From the NCBI GenBank assembly GCA_905236615.1, contig CAJORC010000139.1:1-11164 (forward strand): a DNA stretch of 11,164 bases, in the 5' to 3' direction. The notes beneath the pieces are model-generated. The model saw nothing but the letters and a program-made list of their open reading frames with translations. It was not told the DNA's origin and made no database searches. The stretch comes from an uncultured Lachnospiraceae bacterium. GTDB lineage: Bacteria > Bacillota > Clostridia > Lachnospirales > Lachnospiraceae. Positions 7,903 to 11,164 of the stretch are shown one piece after another; within the stretch, counting starts at the first letter, position 1, and each line of letters starts with the position of its first letter. Made by a program: the position numbers and the translations under genes.

Positions 7903-8541
7903 CTAACCTACCACTTCTTTCAAGTCATTGATTATCTTTCTTATCCTCTCTGCTTCAAGGCGCATCGAAACCTGATTTACAACCATCCTCGCAGAAAGAG
8001 GGCATATCTCTTCAAGTACGCTGAGTCCGTTTTCCCTGAGAGTAGCTCCTGTTTCAACGATATCAACTATAACGTCACTCAGACCTACTATCGGCGCAAG
8101 CTCTATCGAGCCGTTAAGTTTGATGATATCCACTGTCTGATGTTTCTTATTGTGAAAATAGTCTTTTGCTATAAGCGGATACTTACTTGCAACCCTTATC
8201 ATCTCATGGTGGTTAAGTTTTTCTCTTGCTTCTTCAGGTCCGCACACACACATGCGGCATTTCCCGAATCCCAGATCGAGGACTTCGAAAATGTTCCTGT
8301 TCTCCTCCATGATTATGTCTTTTCCCGTCACACCGATATCCGCAGCCCCGTGCTCGACGTAAGTGGGTACATCCGGTCCTTTCGCAAGGAAAAATCTGAG
8401 TTTTTTCTCTTCGTTTACAAAAATAAGTTTTCTTGACTTTTTATCCTCCATCTCTTTACAGCCAAGACCTTTTTGCTCAAGCAGCTCAAGAGTCTTATCT
8501 GCGAGACGTCCCTTTGTTAAGGCAAATGTAAGATATCTCAA
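7903..8541 (-). CDS. hisG: ATP phosphoribosyltransferase, catalytic subunit, short form
   Basis: HisG condenses ATP with PRPP, the committed and feedback-regulated first step of histidine synthesis. At 212 aa this is the short form, which lacks the C-terminal regulatory ACT-like domain and needs HisZ, encoded just upstream. Visible motifs are ALTKGR (7-12), KGPDVPTYVEHGAADIGVTG (54-73) and the family PRPP signature from Glu147 to Leu168 (EL..IVGLSD...D...TGATL). The start is TTG at 8539-8541. It overlaps the hisZ stop (TTGA, 4 nt), is preceded 7 nt upstream by a full AGGAGG (8549-8554), and gives the canonical N terminus RYLTFALTKGR. No better ATG exists. The overlap should enforce balanced HisZ and HisG synthesis. 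Confidence 0.96.
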   Translation of the reverse strand: MRYLTFALTKGRLADKTLELLEQKGLGCKEMEDKKSRKLIFVNEEKKLRFFLAKGPDVPTYVEHGAADIGVTGKDIIMEENRNIFEVLDLGFGKCRMCVCGPEEAREKLNHHEMIRVASKYPLIAKDYFHNKKHQTVDIIKLNGSIELAPIVGLSDVIVDIVETGATLRENGLSVLEEICPLSARMVVNQVSMRLEAERIRKIINDLKEVVG

Positions 8542-9749
8542 AATTCTGCCTCCTTTCTTTCACCGTTCTTTATGATATAAAGCTTTGCACCATGGGCTTC
8601 TCTTGCCCGTTTCACAAGCTTTTCCTCGGTGAAATCAAGGCTCAGCATTTCCGTATAAATTCCGTCTTTTCTGAGTTCTTCAGCAAACGCAACCGCTTCT
8701 GCAAGCGAAGATCCGTCATAAGCAACTATCGCTCTCTTCTGACCGGGTTCTATGCCTATATGCTGCGCGCTCAGTGTATTCATGAGTTCATCAATGACTA
8801 CCGTAAAGCCGATCGCAGCTCCGTTTCTACCGAATTTTTCAAGAAGATTATCGTAACGTCCGCCTCTGATGATCGCGTCTCCGGTTCCGAATGTATATGC
8901 ACGGAATACTATGCCTGTATAATATTCTCTCTTCGAAAGCATTCCGAGATCGAAGCTTACATAGTTATCCACGCCATAAATCTTCAGAAGTTCATAGACT
9001 TTTTTAAGCCTTGCGATAGCATCCTCGCTGCGCTTTATTCCCTTTGCAAGTTCATTCGCAGAATCAAGGATATCAGCATCACCTGCAAAATCTGAAAAAG
9101 ATGAAAGGGCATTCTTGATATCATCATTTATATCAAGCGACTCTATGAAATCCAGAGTTCCGAAATAATTCTTATTCCTGATATGCTCGCTTAAGCTGTA
9201 ACGCTCTTCTTTCTCAATGCCTGCTGCCTCACAGAGACCGCGGAAGTATTCTTCAGTTCCGATACATATCTGAAAGTCCTTAAGTCCGGCAGCTTTTAAG
9301 ATGCATACCGACATGTAGATCATTTCCGCATCAGCATCTACCCCGGTATCCCCCAGGTGCTCTACTCCAAGCTCTGTCACTTCTTTGAGCTTACCCTGCA
9401 GGTCCGAGCGGTTTGAAAAAGTATTTCCGAGATAAACAAGCTTTTTAGGCAGTTCGTCCTCCATAAAATACTTTACAGCCGAGCGCACAACTCCGGGTGT
9501 GAAGTCAGGACGCAGTGCAAGTGTATTGTTCTCACTGTCAAAAAACTTGTATATTTCCTTTGACGGGGTAGTTCCTATTTCTTTTGAATATATATCAAAA
9601 TACTCAAAAGACGGAGTCTCTATGTCGTTATAGCCAAATGAACGTATTCTTTCCCTGAGTCTTTCCTCAAGACATATTTTTCTCTGAAGTTCATCTCCGT
9701 ATATATCTCTTACGCCTTCCGGAGTATGAAGTAAACTGTTTGTTTTCAC
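8538..9749 (-). CDS. hisZ: ATP phosphoribosyltransferase regulatory subunit (HisRS paralogue)
   Basis: HisZ is a class II aminoacyl-tRNA-synthetase-like protein that binds short HisG, is required for its activity and carries the histidine feedback site. The 403-aa protein shows the HisRS-like fold: TPEGVRDIYGDE at 9-20, motif-2-like LRPDFTPGVVRS at 79-90, YYTGIVFRAY at 276-285 and GGRYDNLLEKFG at 296-307. The catalytic HisRS motif with Arg (VRGLDYYTG-like) reads MLSKREYYTG here, so the conserved Arg position is lost. That, together with the adjacent short HisG, favours HisZ over a real HisRS. Residues 338-403 keep a short anticodon-domain-like fold (LRKDGIYTEM, KLYIIKNGER). The start is GTG at 9747-9749, with GAGGAG 8 nt upstream (9758-9763). 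It is the first gene after the promoter/operator region. Confidence 0.93.
   Translation of the reverse strand: MKTNSLLHTPEGVRDIYGDELQRKICLEERLRERIRSFGYNDIETPSFEYFDIYSKEIGTTPSKEIYKFFDSENNTLALRPDFTPGVVRSAVKYFMEDELPKKLVYLGNTFSNRSDLQGKLKEVTELGVEHLGDTGVDADAEMIYMSVCILKAAGLKDFQICIGTEEYFRGLCEAAGIEKEERYSLSEHIRNKNYFGTLDFIESLDINDDIKNALSSFSDFAGDADILDSANELAKGIKRSEDAIARLKKVYELLKIYGVDNYVSFDLGMLSKREYYTGIVFRAYTFGTGDAIIRGGRYDNLLEKFGRNGAAIGFTVVIDELMNTLSAQHIGIEPGQKRAIVAYDGSSLAEAVAFAEELRKDGIYTEMLSLDFTEEKLVKRAREAHGAKLYIIKNGERKEAEF
8549..8554 (-). promoter_or_regulatory. Ribosome-binding site that fixes the hisG TTG start
   Basis: A full AGGAGG lies inside the last codons of hisZ, 7 nt before the TTG at 8541. It supports the TTG rather than any downstream codon as the hisG start. 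Confidence 0.85.
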
Positions 9750-9786
9750 TATTTATGCTCCTCGTATCTGATTTTATGCGTTGCGC

Positions 9787-9816
9787 TTTATCGTGGTAAC
9801 GTGCTACCAAGATAAA
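9787..9816. promoter_or_regulatory. 30-bp imperfect palindrome, candidate operator for the his genes
   Basis: Symmetric about 9801.5, with 12 of 15 base pairs matching. The half-sites are TTTATC-n-TGGTA on the left and TACCA-n-GATAAA on the right, with a six-base centre. It lies just downstream of the predicted transcription start, where a bound repressor would block initiation or escape. No U-run follows the hairpin on either strand, so it is not a terminator. Histidine genes of many Bacillota are controlled by DNA-binding repressors (a TrpR-family HisR/YerC type has been described) or by T-boxes. The centre also fits LacI- or TetR-type sites, so the binding protein cannot be named from sequence alone. 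Confidence 0.7.
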
Positions 9817-9825
9817 AGATAGTTT

Positions 9826-9855
9826 ATTATACAGGGATTTCACTCCTTCTGTCAA
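9826..9855 (-). promoter_or_regulatory. Sigma-A-type promoter for the hisZ-to-rng block
   Basis: On the minus strand TTGACA (complement of 9850-9855) is followed after 18 nt by TATAAT (complement of 9826-9831), a perfect match to both consensus hexamers. The start of transcription is expected near 9819, giving a leader of about 70 nt before the hisZ GTG. The -35 lies inside the end of recU and the -10 overlaps the recU stop codon, so the his block is initiated within the preceding gene. This is the only strong promoter I see on the minus strand. Confidence 0.8.
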
Positions 9856-10372
9856 GGTCAGTCTGCAAAGCATCGAGGTAAGGAAGCGGCATTCCGGGTC
9901 TGGGTTCAATTATAAATTCCGTCTCGATCTCCTCAAACCTGAAGCTTCTTCTTCCTCCGTCTTCCCATCTTTTCCAGAATTCAAACAGTTTTCTAAAGGT
10001 CAGATAATAAAATATTCCTTTGGATGTATAATGGATCAGAAAAAAAGCTACTCCGCCCTGCCTTTCAAATTCTTCCATGAAACGTACCTGATGTTCATGA
10101 ATATTCGCCAGTGTAAATGTATCCACCGCACATTCTTTTGCATCAAAGCATACGGGAATCCCCTGCACTACCCCGATATAATCGACCGTACTCTTTTTAT
10201 CGAAATAAGCAAGCTTTATCGTCCTTGATTCCTTATCAAATTCTATGGGCGTTATCGGCGTCGGAACCTTCTGTATAAGGCTCAGATGATTTTCCAGATA
10301 TTTTTCGTTCGCCCTGTTTATGAGTTCCTCGAGAGTCGATCCCCGAAGTCCTCTTGATTTCCATGTTGACAT
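9827..10372 (-). CDS. recU: Holliday junction resolvase RecU
   Basis: RecU cuts four-way DNA junctions during recombination and chromosome segregation in Bacillota, as a cytoplasmic homodimer of the PD-(D/E)xK nuclease fold. The 181-aa protein shows the family order: GSTLEELINRANEKY, KVPTPITPIEF (35-45), STVDYIG with Asp64, FDAKE with Asp77/Lys79/Glu80, and the HQ motif in NIHEHQVRFMEEF (90-102), followed by GGVAFFLIHY and a C-terminal DALQ segment. It is shorter than the roughly 206-aa Bacillus protein, mainly because the N-terminal extension of about 30 residues is missing. The ATG at 10370-10372 starts 3 nt after the stop of the pseudouridine synthase gene. No close ribosome-binding site is seen, so translation probably depends on that upstream gene. 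Its end overlaps the his promoter. Confidence 0.9.
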   Translation of the reverse strand: MSTWKSRGLRGSTLEELINRANEKYLENHLSLIQKVPTPITPIEFDKESRTIKLAYFDKKSTVDYIGVVQGIPVCFDAKECAVDTFTLANIHEHQVRFMEEFERQGGVAFFLIHYTSKGIFYYLTFRKLFEFWKRWEDGGRRSFRFEEIETEFIIEPRPGMPLPYLDALQTDLDRRSEIPV

Positions 10373-10375
10373 AGA

Positions 10376-11164
10376 TTATTTGATCAGCCTCTCCATATCT
10401 TCCGGAATTGATATTTCTATTTTTCTCTTTGATAAAGCCGAAAAGTCATCTTCCATTTCCGGGAATTCCAGGCGGGATGCATTGAGCATCTGGCGCTTTA
10501 TCCCCATTTTTTCGCTTATTCTGATGCTTTCGCGGCTTCCGTATTTTTTATCTCCCATCAGCGGGTGACCTGTATGTGACAGATGCGCCCTTATCTGATG
10601 CGGCCGTCCCGTTACAAGCTCGACCTCTGCCAAGGTCAGATATATATCGTCCTTCTTAATCGACTTCAGGGGATGGACTATGGTTTCTATCTCAACAGCA
10701 TCATCTGAGGGACTGTCAAAGATTTTTACTGTGTTTTTCGCCTTGTCTTTTTTCAGCCATGCTTTCAGCACCGCATCCTTCTTTATCTCTCCGAGAACAA
10801 TGCAGTTATAGAATTTGCGTACATCCCTTGTCTTTATAATGGCATTCATCTTCTGCAGGCCTTTTATTGTCTTGCCTGCAATTACCATGCCGCTGGTGTT
10901 TCTGTCAAGGCGGTTGCATATGGACGGTTTAAAAGTCCGTGAATCGGAAATATCATTAAAATATTCAAGCAGGATGTCATTTAAGGAAATTTCTTTAGAG
11001 TCATCAGACTGCGTGAGAATACCTGCCGGTTTATTTATGATCAGAACATTTTCATCTTCATAAACTATCTGCTTCTTAAAGTCTTCAACTCTTTTTTTAT
11101 CCGCTTTCTGCTCTTTTTTTACAGGAGCACCCTCATTACCGGATGAGGACATAAACTTTTCAAA
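10376..11164 (-). CDS. RluC/RluD-family 23S rRNA pseudouridine synthase, 5' partial
   Basis: These enzymes isomerise uridine to pseudouridine in large-subunit rRNA. Visible are KKQIVYEDENVLIINKPAGILTQ, the catalytic motif NRLDRNTSGM containing the family nucleophilic Asp, RKFYNCIVLG, and GRPHQIRAHLSHTGHPLMGDKKYG. The frame is open to the window edge. The residues before the ATG at 11150-11152 read FEKF, as in the linker that joins an N-terminal S4 RNA-binding domain to the catalytic domain of this family. That ATG is therefore probably internal, and the S4 domain and start lie beyond 11164. Which uridines are modified cannot be told from the sequence. It is followed 3 nt later by recU and is presumably co-transcribed with it. 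Confidence 0.9.
   Translation of the reverse strand, partial: FEKFMSSSGNEGAPVKKEQKADKKRVEDFKKQIVYEDENVLIINKPAGILTQSDDSKEISLNDILLEYFNDISDSRTFKPSICNRLDRNTSGMVIAGKTIKGLQKMNAIIKTRDVRKFYNCIVLGEIKKDAVLKAWLKKDKAKNTVKIFDSPSDDAVEIETIVHPLKSIKKDDIYLTLAEVELVTGRPHQIRAHLSHTGHPLMGDKKYGSRESIRISEKMGIKRQMLNASRLEFPEMEDDFSALSKRKIEISIPEDMERLIK

Noticed and set aside
8592..9095. Plus-strand open frame of 167 codons, and similar plus-strand frames opposite the minus-strand block
   Set aside because: They lie wholly antisense to well-recognised genes, have no family-like content and mostly no ribosome-binding site.
8538..9749. Histidyl-tRNA synthetase (hisS)
   Set aside because: The conserved Arg motif before the tyrosine pair is changed, and it is joined to a short HisG that requires HisZ.
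9787..9816. Intrinsic terminator for recU
   Set aside because: The hairpin is A/T-rich with mismatches, no U-run follows it on the minus strand, and it lies downstream of a consensus promoter. An operator fits better.
9764..9826. T-box riboswitch in front of hisZ, suggested by a TGGTA-containing hairpin
   Set aside because: The leader is only about 70 nt. There is no specifier stem, no recognisable T-box antiterminator consensus and no terminator hairpin with a U-run.
11150..11152. ATG at 11152 as the true start of the pseudouridine synthase
   Set aside because: The frame continues upstream with residues typical of the S4-to-catalytic linker, so the gene is cut by the window edge.

Overview
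The window reads as a chromosomal segment of a low-to-moderate G+C Bacillota, most likely a Clostridia member near Lachnospiraceae. This is inferred from the short HisG + HisZ pair, RecU, the radical SAM/DUF2344/RNase G trio, strong AGGAGG ribosome-binding sites and frequent TTG/GTG starts. Taxonomy was not tested by any search. The window holds ten protein genes and very little intergenic DNA. No tRNA, rRNA, CRISPR array, insertion sequence or phage gene was seen.

Layout. (1) Positions 1-903, plus strand: the 3' part of a signalling protein with the end of one receiver domain, a second receiver that seems to lack its first strand, and a C-terminal HPt domain. (2) Positions 905-945: a bidirectional intrinsic terminator shared with the convergent minus-strand block. 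(3) Positions 9749 down to 921, minus strand: a tightly packed run hisZ - hisG - hisD - hisB - hisIE (with an extra N-terminal barrel) - radical SAM (TIGR03960-like) - DUF2344 - RNase E/G. Neighbours overlap by 4-14 nt or are separated by 2-22 nt, with no internal terminator seen. (4) Positions 9787-9855: a consensus-like promoter overlapping the end of recU, followed at once by a 30-bp imperfect palindrome that looks like an operator. (5) Positions 9827-11164, minus strand: recU, and upstream of it the larger part of an RluC/RluD-type pseudouridine synthase that runs off the window.

How the genes work together. HisZ and short HisG form the first enzyme of histidine synthesis (ATP phosphoribosyltransferase). 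HisIE catalyses steps 2 and 3, HisB the imidazoleglycerol-phosphate dehydration and HisD the last two oxidations. hisA, hisH, hisF and hisC are absent here and must lie elsewhere if the pathway is complete. The three genes after hisIE concern RNA or translation (RNase G) or are uncharacterised (radical SAM and DUF2344, a widely co-occurring pair), and they appear to share the his transcript.

Most of the window is recognisable housekeeping DNA and I see no wholly new system. The points most worth a second look are the degenerate HisA/HisF-like barrel fused to HisIE, the promoter/operator in front of hisZ, the receiver-receiver junction in the first gene, and an RNase G that ends just before its usual zinc-link motif.
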